A stretch of DNA of 64,000 bases, taken from contig JBBSAM010000012.1 of the NCBI GenBank assembly GCA_038252255.1, positions 1-64,000 of the forward strand, in the 5' to 3' direction. The DNA comes from Chersky-806 sp038252255. GTDB lineage: Bacteria; Actinomycetota; Acidimicrobiia; IMCC26256; JAENVU01. The notes under the pieces were generated by a model. That model did not search any database, was not told where the DNA came from, and worked only from the letters and a program-made list of their open reading frames with translations. This document shows positions 51,427 to 60,397 of the stretch, piece by piece (position 1 is the stretch's first letter; each line of letters starts with the position of its first letter). Both the position numbers and the translations under genes were made by a program.

Positions 51427-52329
51427 ATGCTTTCCGGCGCTCGTATCCTCGTCACCGGACCCACCGGCCAAGTCGCACTGCCGGTCACCCGCGCGCTCGC
51501 GGCGGACAACGAGGTGATCGGCATCGCGCGGTTCCGTGACGCGGACGCGCGGGCGTCGCTTGAGAAGGCCGGTGTCACGTGCATAGAGGCGAACCTGGCC
51601 GAAGGCGACTTCGCCGCGGTTCCCGAGGACGTCGACTACGTCCTCAACCTCGCGGTGGTGAAGAGCGGGCGTTGGAACGTCGACCTCGCGGCCAACGCGG
51701 AGGCGACCGGGCTGTTGATGGCCCACTGCCAGAACGCGAAGGCCTGGCTGCAGTGCTCGTCCACTGGCGTCTACCAGCCGGCCGGCCGGCACCCGCTGCA
51801 GGAGACCGACCCGCTCGGGGACAACCACCGCGTGATCATGGAGACGTACTCGATCTCGAAGATCGCGGCCGAGACCGTGGCCCGGCTCGGCGCCCGGCAG
51901 TGGAACCTGCCGGTGACGATCGCCCGACTCAACGTGCCGTACGGGGACAACGGCGGTTGGCCCGCGTTCCACCTCGCCATGATCGAGGCCGGCCAACCCG
52001 TGCCACTGCATCCGAACCGGCCGAACACGTTCAACCCCATCCACGAGGACGACATCATCCGGATGATTCCCCGCCTGCTCGAGATCGCGAGCGTGCCGGC
52101 GACGACGGTCAACTGGGGTGGGAGTGAGACCGCGAGCATCGAGGACTGGTGCGCGCTCATGGGTGAGGCGGTCGGTCGTGACGTCTCGTTCGTCGAGACC
52201 GAGCAGACGATCGGCAGCGTCGTGATCGACCCGACGAAGATGCACGAGCTGGTAGGCCGCACCGAGATCGGCTGGCGCGACGGCATGCTGAGGATGATCG
52301 AAGCCCAGCGCGCCGACGTTTCGGGGTAG
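51427..52329 (+). CDS. NAD-dependent epimerase/dehydratase (extended SDR)
   Basis: A 300-residue extended SDR. The N-terminus ARILVTGPTGQVALPV holds the GxxGxx NAD site, and the catalytic YxxxK is read as YSISKIAAET. The segment WLQCSSTGVYQPAG provides the serine/threonine, and INPIHEDD-like FNPIHEDDIIRMI follows near residue 200. It would act on a nucleotide sugar or similar compound. The ATG at 51427 is 10 bases after the DUF664 stop. The pair may be co-transcribed. Confidence 0.9.
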   Translation: MLSGARILVTGPTGQVALPVTRALAADNEVIGIARFRDADARASLEKAGVTCIEANLAEGDFAAVPEDVDYVLNLAVVKSGRWNVDLAANAEATGLLMAHCQNAKAWLQCSSTGVYQPAGRHPLQETDPLGDNHRVIMETYSISKIAAETVARLGARQWNLPVTIARLNVPYGDNGGWPAFHLAMIEAGQPVPLHPNRPNTFNPIHEDDIIRMIPRLLEIASVPATTVNWGGSETASIEDWCALMGEAVGRDVSFVETEQTIGSVVIDPTKMHELVGRTEIGWRDGMLRMIEAQRADVSG

Positions 52330-52407
52330 CTGAGCGTCGCCAGGGCGACGCGTACGCGCCCCGAAAGGAGCTCGACGGGAAGGAACTTCTGGGTCGGGTG
52401 TCACAAT

Positions 52408-52953
52408 GTGGCTGTCTGCGGCGTCGTCATAGGTGATGGCGAAGCTGGCAGAGTGGGGGCGGGAGTGGGACTCGAGGAGCGGTGGGATCCTTCCGGGATC
52501 CTGGAGCTACGGGCGTTCTACGAACCGCTGCGCCGGTTCGCAGCAATCGCCGGGCGGTGGGACGTCGATCCGGACGACCTCGTCCAGGATGCATACGCCA
52601 GGGTCTTGCGTCGATCCCGAGCGGACATCGACGATCTCGGCCCGTACCTGCGCAGGACGATCGTCAACCTCGTCTCGGACAACCGGCGCAGCGCGCGCCG
52701 GGCCGAGAATGCCCGACGGCGGCTCGACGCGGGCGCCCCGACGGTCGTCGACGACTACCCGAGTGATCTCGACGACCTGCTCCGACTCCCACCCCGGGTC
52801 CGGGCACTGCTGTACCTGGTCGAGATCGAAGGACGTTCGACCGCGGACGCGGCCGAGGTCGTCGGCATGTCCGGCGCCAACGCCCGCGTCGCTCTCATGC
52901 GCGCGCGCAAGCGTTTGCGGTCGGAGATAGGCATGGAGGCGAGCGGTGAGTGA
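52408..52953 (+). CDS. ECF-like RNA polymerase sigma factor
   Basis: A 181-residue sigma-70-family protein. Region 2 is seen as LRAFYEPLRRFAAIAGRWDV with DPDDLVQDAYARVLRRSR, and region 4 as LPPRVRALLYLVEIEGRSTA followed by the helix-turn-helix MSGANARVALMRARKRLRSE. The start is uncertain: GTG 52408, or the GTG near 52465 with a GGGGCGGGA upstream, which gives a more usual N-terminus. The end overlaps the next gene by 8 bases, and that gene encodes a membrane protein that could be its anti-sigma partner. Confidence 0.82.
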   Translation: MAVCGVVIGDGEAGRVGAGVGLEERWDPSGILELRAFYEPLRRFAAIAGRWDVDPDDLVQDAYARVLRRSRADIDDLGPYLRRTIVNLVSDNRRSARRAENARRRLDAGAPTVVDDYPSDLDDLLRLPPRVRALLYLVEIEGRSTADAAEVVGMSGANARVALMRARKRLRSEIGMEASGE

Positions 52954-54844
52954 CCTGCAGGATCGACTCGAACGGCTCGCGCAGCGCGGCACGCCGCGCG
53001 GTGGCGACGCGGTGCTCGAGGCAGCCAAGACCAGCGTCGAGCACGACGCGGTCGCCGCGATCGGGATGGATCCGTCGCGGCGGCAGTCTCCGCGCCGGCA
53101 CTTCAGCTCGCTCGTCGCGGCAGCCGGCGTCGCGGCGACGCTGTTCGTCGGCATGCTCGCGTTCTCGGCGTTCCTCGGTGCCGGTGGAGGATCGGATTCG
53201 CCCGAAGGCGCCGTGCGCCAGCTCGCCGACGCGGTGTCGCACGAGGATGCGCTTGCCGCCGCGGACGTGCTCGCGCCCGAGGAGGTGCAGTCGCTCAGCC
53301 GCACCATCGATCAGACCGCGCGGCGGGCCCAGGAGCTGCAGCTCGCCAGAACGGCGAGCGCGCCACTCGCCGGCCTGGACCTCTCCGTCGACAACCTCGA
53401 CCTGTCCACCGAGACCATGGCCGACGGCTACGTGAAGGTCACCGTCTCGAGCGGAACCCTGTCGAGCCAGACGCAGAACGAGAAGTTCGCGCCCGTCATG
53501 CAGCGGGTCCTGCGCAACACGACCGGCCCCAAGGGGCAGGTCGACCTGGCGCGCCTGGCCAAGAGCCTCAACCTGCCCACGTTCGTCATGACCGTGAAGC
53601 GGGGTGGGCAGTGGTACGTGAGCGCGGCGTACACCACGCTCGAGTACATCCGCGAGGCGAACCAGCTGCCGCCGGCGGACTTCGGCTCCGGGGTGCGGGC
53701 GACCGCGACGCTCGGGGCCGACACGCCCGACGCCGCCGTCACCGAGGCGATGCAGGCGTTGCAGCGCAGCGACTGGAAGACGTTGATCTCTCTCGCGCCA
53801 CCGGACGAGATCCCGGTCTACGACTACCGCGACGCGTTGATGCAGCTCGGCGCGGACAACCAGACCCACTTCACGATCGACAAGCTCGAAACGACCTCGA
53901 CCGTGAGTGGTGACACGGCGAAGGTGACGCTGCACACTGCGGGCACGACCGACTCGGGGCGCTGGGCGCTGGACGGTGGTTGCTTCAAGCCTCCGCTCCA
54001 GGACCGCCTCGTCTCCACCAGTGCCTGGTGCGCGCTGACGCCGTACTACACCGTGCTGCCCTTCTACGGGTCGTCGCCCGCGAGCGTCGCCTCCGCGCAG
54101 GTCACGGTCGTGCGCAAGGACGGTCGCTGGTTCGTGAGCCCGGTCGGCACCGCGCTCGACCTGATCGACCGCTACGTCCGTGACTTCACCCAACGCCAGC
54201 TCTACACGATGCTGAACGTCCCGGAGCTGCTCCCCGTCGACGCGACGCTCACGCTCGGCCGTCCCGTCACCCAGGACGACCGGCGTGGAGGCGCGTACGT
54301 CTACGCGCTCGACGCGCACCGTGGGGACCGGTTCCTCGGTCTCGTCACCTGGGATCCTCCGGCCGGCGACAGCTATGGCGGCGCTGCGGTGCTGGTGTAC
54401 TCACCCGACGGTGAGGTGATGCGCGACAGCTACGACCTCATCGATGGTCGAGGGCTCGAGATCCCGACCGACGGGACCTACCGGATCGTGGTGCGTCCGT
54501 ACTTCCAGCGGATCACGTTCACGGTCTGGCCCGAGGCGCAGGCACCCGAAGCGGCGAAGCACCCGCCGACGGAGGGGATGTACGACGGATGTCACCCCAC
54601 GGGCAACGGGGGAGAGACGTGCTCGTCGTCCGCTTCGGTCGGCACGTCGTCCTCCTCGTCCTCGAGCTCGTCGTCGAGCACCTCGTCGTCGGACGCGGGG
54701 ACAACCGGAACGTGTGTGACCGGCTCCGACGGGCTCACCACGTGTCGCGACGTCACCTCGTCGAGCTCGCGCTCGTCGTCGTCGTCCTCGTCGGGCTCTG
54801 GCGGAGTGACCGCCACGACCGCTACCTCAGTACCGGGTGGCTGA
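52946..54844 (+). CDS. Single-pass membrane protein, possible anti-sigma/sensor with Ser-rich tail
   Basis: A 632-residue protein from GTG 52946. About 53 cytoplasmic residues (LQDRLERLAQRGTPRGGDAV) precede one membrane helix (LVAAAGVAATLFVGMLAFSA), so about 550 residues lie outside. Outside there are repeated alpha/beta domains (ADAVSHEDALAAADVLAPEE and AMQALQRSDWKTLISLAP are similar openings), a pre-peptidase-C-like beta domain (VYALDAHRGDRFLG, DGTYRIVVRPY) near 470-540 and a Ser-rich tail after 565 with cysteine pairs. The cytoplasmic part may bind the coupled sigma factor. No classical zinc anti-sigma motif is seen. I infer a surface sensor. Confidence 0.75.
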   Translation: MSDLQDRLERLAQRGTPRGGDAVLEAAKTSVEHDAVAAIGMDPSRRQSPRRHFSSLVAAAGVAATLFVGMLAFSAFLGAGGGSDSPEGAVRQLADAVSHEDALAAADVLAPEEVQSLSRTIDQTARRAQELQLARTASAPLAGLDLSVDNLDLSTETMADGYVKVTVSSGTLSSQTQNEKFAPVMQRVLRNTTGPKGQVDLARLAKSLNLPTFVMTVKRGGQWYVSAAYTTLEYIREANQLPPADFGSGVRATATLGADTPDAAVTEAMQALQRSDWKTLISLAPPDEIPVYDYRDALMQLGADNQTHFTIDKLETTSTVSGDTAKVTLHTAGTTDSGRWALDGGCFKPPLQDRLVSTSAWCALTPYYTVLPFYGSSPASVASAQVTVVRKDGRWFVSPVGTALDLIDRYVRDFTQRQLYTMLNVPELLPVDATLTLGRPVTQDDRRGGAYVYALDAHRGDRFLGLVTWDPPAGDSYGGAAVLVYSPDGEVMRDSYDLIDGRGLEIPTDGTYRIVVRPYFQRITFTVWPEAQAPEAAKHPPTEGMYDGCHPTGNGGETCSSSASVGTSSSSSSSSSSSTSSSDAGTTGTCVTGSDGLTTCRDVTSSSSRSSSSSSSGSGGVTATTATSVPGG

Positions 54845-55319
54845 GCGCGCGTTTCACGAGACGCCCGTCGCCGACGGGTGCTACCTCGCGGGTGGTGGAG
54901 CGTTGTTCCTGTCCGCGTTCCTGCACTGGGCGGCGAGCGGTCCGGGGAGCGGGTTGCGCGGACACGCGCTCGTCGACGCGGTGGTCGCGCTCGGTCGGAG
55001 CGTCCCGGTGCTGTCGACGGGGCGGCTCACGATCCTCTGGTACCTCGTCCCCGCGCTCGGCACCGCGAGCTGGGTCGGCTGCGGGCTCTCCGGCGCTCAC
55101 AGTCGCGCGTCGCGGATCATCGCCGCCGGAGCATTCGTCGTGTCCGTCGTCGTGGGCGCCGCGTTCGTCCACCTCCTGACCTGGAGTCGCGTCGGATGGG
55201 GCCCCGTGGTGGCCGTGACCGGCGCGATCGCGCTCTGCCTCGCGGCCTGGTGGCCCCGACGGCACCAGCGGGGGGCTAGCGCCGCGCCCGGTAGCGGCCC
55301 ATCTCCTGGAACGCCTTGA
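54837..55319 (+). CDS. Small four-helix membrane protein
   Basis: A 160-residue protein with four hydrophobic helices (GALFLSAFLHWAA, LTILWYLVPALGTASWVGC, IIAAGAFVVSVVVGAAFVHL, VVAVTGAIALCLAAWW). I recognise no family. The start GTG at 54837 overlaps the preceding membrane-protein gene by 8 bases, so it is the third gene of the sigma unit. Its last 44 bases overlap, tail to tail, the MBL gene ending at 55276. The C-terminal 15 residues are Pro/Gly/Ser-rich. Confidence 0.7.
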   Translation: MAERAFHETPVADGCYLAGGGALFLSAFLHWAASGPGSGLRGHALVDAVVALGRSVPVLSTGRLTILWYLVPALGTASWVGCGLSGAHSRASRIIAAGAFVVSVVVGAAFVHLLTWSRVGWGPVVAVTGAIALCLAAWWPRRHQRGASAAPGSGPSPGTP

Positions 55320-56208
55320 CCGCGTTGAGCCGCCGGTGGTCAGGGTCGAGCGTCGCGTAGATCGAGTCCACGGTCACGACCGTGCGCTCGGAGTCGCCCC
55401 AGTCCGCGTACTCACCGAGCTCGATGTCCCACGCCGCGTCGAGCGCGGACATCCCCGCCGCGTGGCGTTTCGTCGTCTCCGCGTCGATCCACTCGAGGTA
55501 CTGCTGGAACTGCGCCACTCCCTCGACGTCGGCAAGTGGTCCGTGACCGGGGACGACGACGGTCGGTTCCAGCTCGCGGATCCTCCGGCACGCCGCGATC
55601 CAGTTGCCGATCGGACCGGCCCACATGATCGGCGTCGAGCCGTGGAAGAGGATGTCGCCGGTGAAGACGACCCGCGGGCCGGCGAGCCAGGCAATGACGT
55701 CGCCTTGCGTGTGCGCCGGGCCGACTTCCTCCAAGGTGATGGTCGCGCCCCCGACTTCGATCGTCGTCGAGCCGCGGAAGGTGTCGGTCGGGGGAACCGG
55801 CTCGATGTCGTCGAACGTGAACGGTCCGAAAGCGTCGGCGACGAGCCGGTTGCCCTCCTCACCGATGTCGAGCGACTTGAACGTGTGCATCAGCGCGGGC
55901 GGGACCTCGTCCATCTCCGCCGCGGCGGCCTCCGACGCGATGATCCGGGAGCCGTCGAGCAGCTGGTTCCCGTAGCAGTGGTCGCCGTTGGCGTGCGTGT
56001 TCACGACGGTCCCGATCGGCCGCGTCCCGGTCACGCTGCGCATCGCATCCAACATGTCGCGCGTCAGCCGGAGGTCGAAGAGCGTGTCGACCAGCAACGA
56101 GCCGTCCGCCCCGCCGACCAGCCCGGCATTGCTGAAGCCCCAGGTGCCGCTGGGCATCACGTAGGCCCAGACGCCGTCCGCGACCTCGGACAAGGTGGGT
56201 TCGTTCAC
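55276..56208 (-). CDS. MBL-fold metallo-hydrolase
   Basis: A 310-residue metallo-beta-lactamase-fold protein. The metal motif is VVNTHANGDHCYGNQ (HxNxDH), preceded by SLLVDTLFDL. Later histidines lie in GPAHTQGDVIAWL and VVPGHGPLADVEG, and VVFTGDILFHGSTP holds the bridging aspartate. It is probably a binuclear zinc hydrolase of the wide SoxH-like/cyclase-like group with unknown substrate. I chose GTG 56208 (VNEPTLSEVADGVWAY). GTG 56235 is possible. It is divergent from the fructosamine-kinase-like gene. Confidence 0.9.
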   Translation of the reverse strand: MNEPTLSEVADGVWAYVMPSGTWGFSNAGLVGGADGSLLVDTLFDLRLTRDMLDAMRSVTGTRPIGTVVNTHANGDHCYGNQLLDGSRIIASEAAAAEMDEVPPALMHTFKSLDIGEEGNRLVADAFGPFTFDDIEPVPPTDTFRGSTTIEVGGATITLEEVGPAHTQGDVIAWLAGPRVVFTGDILFHGSTPIMWAGPIGNWIAACRRIRELEPTVVVPGHGPLADVEGVAQFQQYLEWIDAETTKRHAAGMSALDAAWDIELGEYADWGDSERTVVTVDSIYATLDPDHRRLNAVKAFQEMGRYRARR

Positions 56209-56267
56209 GCCGCGAACAGTATCCGCAGCCGGCACCGGGCGAGCCGGCGGTCTCTAGGCTCGGTCGT

Positions 56268-57128
56268 ATGGACGCCGAGCTGCGACGGGTCATCGAACGG
56301 GCGCTCGGAGCGAGGGTCGTGCGTGACGCGCCGGTGCGCGGCGGCGATGTCGCGATCGCGTACGCGCTGGATCTCGACGACGGTCGTCGCGTCTTCGCCA
56401 AGACCCACCCGCAAGCGCCGGCCGAGTTCTTCACCACCGAGGCGACAGGACTGTCCTGGCTGCGTGATGCGAACGCGGTGCCGGTTCCGGCAGTGCTCGC
56501 CTACTCGGACGAACCGCCGAATCATCTCGTGCTCGAATGGATCGACGAGGGGCATCGCGGTGAAGGAACGGAATCAGAGCTCGGTGTCGCGTTGGCGCGC
56601 TTGCACCAAGCGGGCGCGCCCTCCTTCGGGCGCGAGGACCGACGCACGACGGGCAGCCGCGGCCTGCCGAACGAGCCGTGCAACACCTGGGCCGAGTTCT
56701 ACGCGACGAACCGGCTGCTCCCGCTGGCCCGGCTGGCACGCGATGCGCACGCGCTGCCGACGGACGCGATCCACGCGCTCGAGCATCTGGCCGGAGATCT
56801 CGACCGCTTCGACTCGACCGGTGAATCACCGTCGCGGCTGCACGGTGATCTCTGGGCCGGGAACCGGCGCGTCGACGTGGCGGGACGGAGCTGGCTCGTC
56901 GACCCGGCGGCTCACGGCGGGCACCGTGAGTTCGATCTCGCCATGATGCGGCTGTTCGGTGGGTTCGGTGCCGAGTGCTTCGCGGCGTACGCCGACGTGC
57001 ACCCACTGGCGCCCGGTTGGGAGGAGCGCGTCCCCCTGCACCAGATCGCGCCGCTCGTGGTGCACGCGATCAAGTTCGGCGGCCACTACGTGGACGCCTC
57101 GGCCGCGGCGATCGGGCGCTACGCCTGA
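56268..57128 (+). CDS. Fructosamine kinase family protein
   Basis: A 286-residue protein-kinase-like-fold enzyme of the fructosamine/ketosamine-3-kinase family. It shows RRVFAKTHPQAPAEFFTTEA with the ATP-binding lysine and glutamate, LVLEWIDEG as hinge, RLHGDLWAGNRRVD as catalytic loop (D, N) and WLVDPAAHGGHREFDLAMM as the DxD-like metal region. It phosphorylates sugars attached to amines, which leads to deglycation. The protein end overlaps the GT39-like gene tail by 10 bases. The start ATG at 56268 is 60 bases from the divergent MBL gene. Confidence 0.92.
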   Translation: MDAELRRVIERALGARVVRDAPVRGGDVAIAYALDLDDGRRVFAKTHPQAPAEFFTTEATGLSWLRDANAVPVPAVLAYSDEPPNHLVLEWIDEGHRGEGTESELGVALARLHQAGAPSFGREDRRTTGSRGLPNEPCNTWAEFYATNRLLPLARLARDAHALPTDAIHALEHLAGDLDRFDSTGESPSRLHGDLWAGNRRVDVAGRSWLVDPAAHGGHREFDLAMMRLFGGFGAECFAAYADVHPLAPGWEERVPLHQIAPLVVHAIKFGGHYVDASAAAIGRYA

Positions 57129-58450
57129 TCCGTCGCCGCGGTGGTCTGACCCTGCACGCGGCGGCGGACCGCCGGCACCCAGGCGCAGAGCGTCAGGGCG
57201 GCCGCGACCAGCAGCGCGGGTTCGGCGGCGGTGCGGAGCCGTTGGGAGCCGTAGCTCACCGCGACGACGACGAACGCGGATGCGATCACCGCGAGGAGCG
57301 GCCACGCGCGGCCACCGATGCGTACCATCTTGACGACACCGAACGCGCCCAGCACGAGCACCGGGAACCAGCACACCCACCCGAGGGTCTGCCAGCCCTC
57401 GTCCCGGGTCTCGAGCGTCTCGAGCTTCGTCTGGTCGAGTGGCCGGTACAGGCCCAGGACCCGGAGCTCGCGCATGAGCACGACGTACGGGATGCGCTGC
57501 ACGTGCTCACTCGCGAAGTCGATGCCGCGCCGGCGCGCTTCGCTGCTCCACGCCTTCTCGCTCAACCCGGCCTGACGTTCCGAGTCCGAGCAGCTGAGGT
57601 CCCACGAGCCGAGGAAGTCACCCCAGTACGCGGAAGGGCAGTTCGCGCCGGCGATGGTGGCCGAGCTGCTGATGGTCGCGACGGTCGGCTCGCCGACCTG
57701 CTGCTGGTTGCGGATCACCCACGGCACCGTGACGAGCACCGCGACGGCGACCGTCAATGCTCCGACCAGCACGCGGCGGCGGAGCTTCCCGGACACCGCG
57801 ATCGCGCCGCCGGCCGCGATCAGGATGACGGGAATGACCGCGTCGGCTCGCGTCAGCATCGTGAGGCCGAGCAGCCCGCCGACGATCATCCAGCGCCAGA
57901 GCGCGGGCCGGTCGACCGCCACCATCGCCATCAGCACGGCGCCGTACAGCAGCGGGATTGACAGTGTCTCGCTCATCAGCGCGCCGTCGACCGCGATCAG
58001 CATCGGGTAGACGGCAGCGAGCGCGGCCGCCGTCAGCCCCACGGCGCGCCCCGCGAGCCGGCGGCCGATGCAGCCGGTCAGCACGACGGTGACGGTGCCG
58101 AGCGCCGCGCCCGCGAGCCGGAAGGTCTCGTGGTCCGGGTTGAAGATCCTCGTGACGAGCGCCAGGAAGGTCGGGTAGCCCGGCGGGTAGCCCGCGGTGG
58201 CGAGCATCCGGCCGGAACGGAAGTAGATGCCCGGGTTCAGGAACCCCTTGCCCTCGGAGAGCGGCCCCGAGACCAGCGTGTACCAGACCGAGTCACGCCC
58301 GAGCGGCAGGTCGCTCGCGACGAGCCGGACGTACGCGACCCGGATGACGAGCGCGACGACGGCGATGAGACCCAGCGCGATCGTGAAGTCCCGCGTCCGG
58401 GTCTCCGGCTCGGGCCGACGGGCGACGTCGATCTGCTGCACGCCCCCCAT
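57119..58450 (-). CDS. Integral membrane glycosyltransferase, GT39/ArnT-like
   Basis: A 443-residue polytopic membrane protein. ALGLIAVVALVIRVAYVRLV is the first helix, and the first loop carries DLPLGRDSVWYTLVSG, whose aspartate is the usual catalytic position in dolichyl/undecaprenyl-phosphate-mannose protein mannosyltransferase-like and ArnT-like enzymes. A GYPPGYPTFLALVTR segment is also typical. About ten helices follow. It would use a polyprenyl-phosphate sugar donor on the outer side of the membrane. The acceptor is unknown. The start is at 58450. Confidence 0.82.
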   Translation of the reverse strand: MGGVQQIDVARRPEPETRTRDFTIALGLIAVVALVIRVAYVRLVASDLPLGRDSVWYTLVSGPLSEGKGFLNPGIYFRSGRMLATAGYPPGYPTFLALVTRIFNPDHETFRLAGAALGTVTVVLTGCIGRRLAGRAVGLTAAALAAVYPMLIAVDGALMSETLSIPLLYGAVLMAMVAVDRPALWRWMIVGGLLGLTMLTRADAVIPVILIAAGGAIAVSGKLRRRVLVGALTVAVAVLVTVPWVIRNQQQVGEPTVATISSSATIAGANCPSAYWGDFLGSWDLSCSDSERQAGLSEKAWSSEARRRGIDFASEHVQRIPYVVLMRELRVLGLYRPLDQTKLETLETRDEGWQTLGWVCWFPVLVLGAFGVVKMVRIGGRAWPLLAVIASAFVVVAVSYGSQRLRTAAEPALLVAAALTLCAWVPAVRRRVQGQTTAATDQA

Positions 58451-58509
58451 GCCCGCACCCTAATGGGACGCGAGAGTCGCGATTTTCCCGCCCGGCGTCC
58501 GCGACGGGC

Positions 58510-59301
58510 TCAGTGCCCGGCTTCGGGATCGAGGAGACGGCGCGGGTGGCGACCGTCCACGTAGCCGATGAACGGCGAGCAGATGTTGTAGCCGAGCAGC
58601 TCCTGCATCCGTTCGGGCAGCCCCGCCACGATCTCGGGCGGCACCGCGAGCACGTGGTTCTCGACCGGGCGCAGCCACGCGACCGCGTAGTGCAGCACCA
58701 CGCCGAGCCGGGCGCGATCCGTGTGGTTCGCGCCGCCGCCGTGCCAGACGCTGCCCAGGTAGACGAGCGCCGAGCCGGCGGGCATCTCGATGGCGACCGT
58801 CTCGGTCTCGGGACCTGGGATCTCGTCGGTCCAGCGGTGGCTCCCGGGCACGATCCGCGTCGCACCGTTCGCCTCGGTGAAGTCGTCGAGGGGCCACATG
58901 ATGTTCACCACGAGCTCCGGGTGAGGCCGCGGAATGGGATACAGCGCGTCGTCGGGGTGCAGCGGTTGCGCGACCTCGCCGGCTCCGATCTCGATTCCGG
59001 TCGGGGCGCTGAGCTGGTACTCGCCGAGCACCTCGTCGAGCACCGCGAGCACGAGCGGGTGGGTCGCGGCGTGGTCGAACGTGCGGGTCTTGGCGAACAA
59101 GGCGTAGACCCGCCGCGTCTTGTGCCCTTCGAAGTCGTCCCGGCCCTTGGGAGTGCGGTCGAGGATCGCGGCGAGCTCGGCCCGAGCCGCGGCGATCGCT
59201 TCGGGATCCAGGAGCCCTTCGACCACGGCGTAGCCGTCACGTGTCAATGCAGCAACAACCGAGTCGACGGACTGGCTGACCTCGACCGGCGAAACTGCCA
59301 T
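58510..59301 (-). CDS. Phytanoyl-CoA dioxygenase (PhyH) family protein
   Basis: A 263-residue Fe(II)/2-oxoglutarate oxygenase, the second in the window and clearly different from the one at 4499. Iron ligands are H115 and D117 (QPLHPDDALYP) and H187 (GSVWHGGGANHTD). The segment NGATRIVPGSHRWTDE is conserved. The start ATG at 59299-59301 gives MAVSPVEVSQSV. Upstream frame is non-coding. It is divergent from the DrrA-type ATPase (59381) and stands alone. Substrate unknown. Confidence 0.9.
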   Translation of the reverse strand: MAVSPVEVSQSVDSVVAALTRDGYAVVEGLLDPEAIAAARAELAAILDRTPKGRDDFEGHKTRRVYALFAKTRTFDHAATHPLVLAVLDEVLGEYQLSAPTGIEIGAGEVAQPLHPDDALYPIPRPHPELVVNIMWPLDDFTEANGATRIVPGSHRWTDEIPGPETETVAIEMPAGSALVYLGSVWHGGGANHTDRARLGVVLHYAVAWLRPVENHVLAVPPEIVAGLPERMQELLGYNICSPFIGYVDGRHPRRLLDPEAGH

Positions 59302-59380
59302 CGGACCCCCTCGGAACGCGGTCAAGCCTAACGCTGCATCGGGTCCCTGGGCCCGGCTGCCGAGGCCATAGCCTGAGCGC

Positions 59381-60397
59381 GTGGACCAACCAACGGGAAA
59401 CGAACCGGCGATCCTGGTCGAGAACCTCGTCAAGTGCTTCGGCGACGTGGAGGCACTCAAGGGCGTGTCGTTCGACGTGCCGAGAGGCCGCGTGCTCGGC
59501 CTGCTCGGGCCCAACGGCGCGGGGAAGACGACCGCGGTGCGCGTGCTGACGACGCTCATCCCTCCGGACAGCGGCCGCGTCCGCGTGCTCGGGACCGACG
59601 TGACCGCCGAACCCATGCGCGTGCGGGCTTCGATCGGTCTCGCCGGCCAGTACGCGGCGATCGACGAGAACCTGAGCGCGGCCGAGAACCTCCGGCTCGT
59701 CGGTCGCCTCACGCACATCTCCGAGTCCGGCATCAAGCTCCGCACCGGCGCGCTCCTGGAGCGGTTCGACCTGCTCCACGCCGGCGACCGGCTGGCCCGG
59801 ACGTTCTCCGGTGGCATGCGACGCCGGCTGGACCTCGCCGCCGCGCTGGTGCACGAACCGCCCGTGCTCTTCCTCGACGAACCCACCACGGGTCTCGACC
59901 CGCAGGGCCGCACCGAGCTGTGGACCGTCATCGAGGATCTCGTCTCGGGCGGCACCACGGTCCTGCTCACCACGCAGTACCTGGAGGAGGCCGACCGGCT
60001 CGCCGACCGCATCGTCGTGATCGACCACGGCTCGGTGATCGCGGAGGGAACCGCCGCGGAGCTCAAGTCGGGTCTGGGCGAGACGGTGATCGAGGTGGGG
60101 TTCCGGGACGATCAGAGCGTGAGCTCGGCGGCGGAGAAGCTCCTCGCGATCGGCGCGATCACCCGCGAGGGACACCTCATCCAGGTGAGCGTGTCCGACG
60201 GGGCGACTGCGATGCTCGAGACCGTCCGCCTGCTCGACACGGAACAGCTCGCGCCCACCACGTTGGCACTGCGCGAGCCCACGCTGGACGACGTCTTTCT
60301 CGCGCTCACCGGTCACGCGGCCGAGGGTCCGACCAAGCTGGACGATGCACCACCCGCAGAGAAGAAGTCCCGACGCAGCCGACGGAGCAGCCCATGA
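59381..60397 (+). CDS. ABC-type exporter ATPase, daunorubicin-resistance (DrrA) type
   Basis: A 338-residue ABC ATPase. ALKGVSFDVPRGRVLGLLGP precedes Walker A GPNGAGKTT, the DrrA-family ASIGLAGQYAAIDENLSAAE follows, with signature FSGGMRRRLDLAAALV, Walker B LFLDEPTTGLDP and H-loop LTTQYLEEADRLADR. An extra C-terminal domain of about 110 residues is typical of the DrrA group. It probably exports a lipid or drug with the coupled permease. The permease start overlaps the stop as ATGA (60394-60397). Confidence 0.93.
   Translation: MDQPTGNEPAILVENLVKCFGDVEALKGVSFDVPRGRVLGLLGPNGAGKTTAVRVLTTLIPPDSGRVRVLGTDVTAEPMRVRASIGLAGQYAAIDENLSAAENLRLVGRLTHISESGIKLRTGALLERFDLLHAGDRLARTFSGGMRRRLDLAAALVHEPPVLFLDEPTTGLDPQGRTELWTVIEDLVSGGTTVLLTTQYLEEADRLADRIVVIDHGSVIAEGTAAELKSGLGETVIEVGFRDDQSVSSAAEKLLAIGAITREGHLIQVSVSDGATAMLETVRLLDTEQLAPTTLALREPTLDDVFLALTGHAAEGPTKLDDAPPAEKKSRRSRRSSP

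Noticed and set aside
54620..54830. TCG/AGC-rich tract taken as tandem repeats
   Set aside because: It is the Ser-rich tail coding region of the sigma-linked membrane protein and shows codon-level, not unit-level, repetition.
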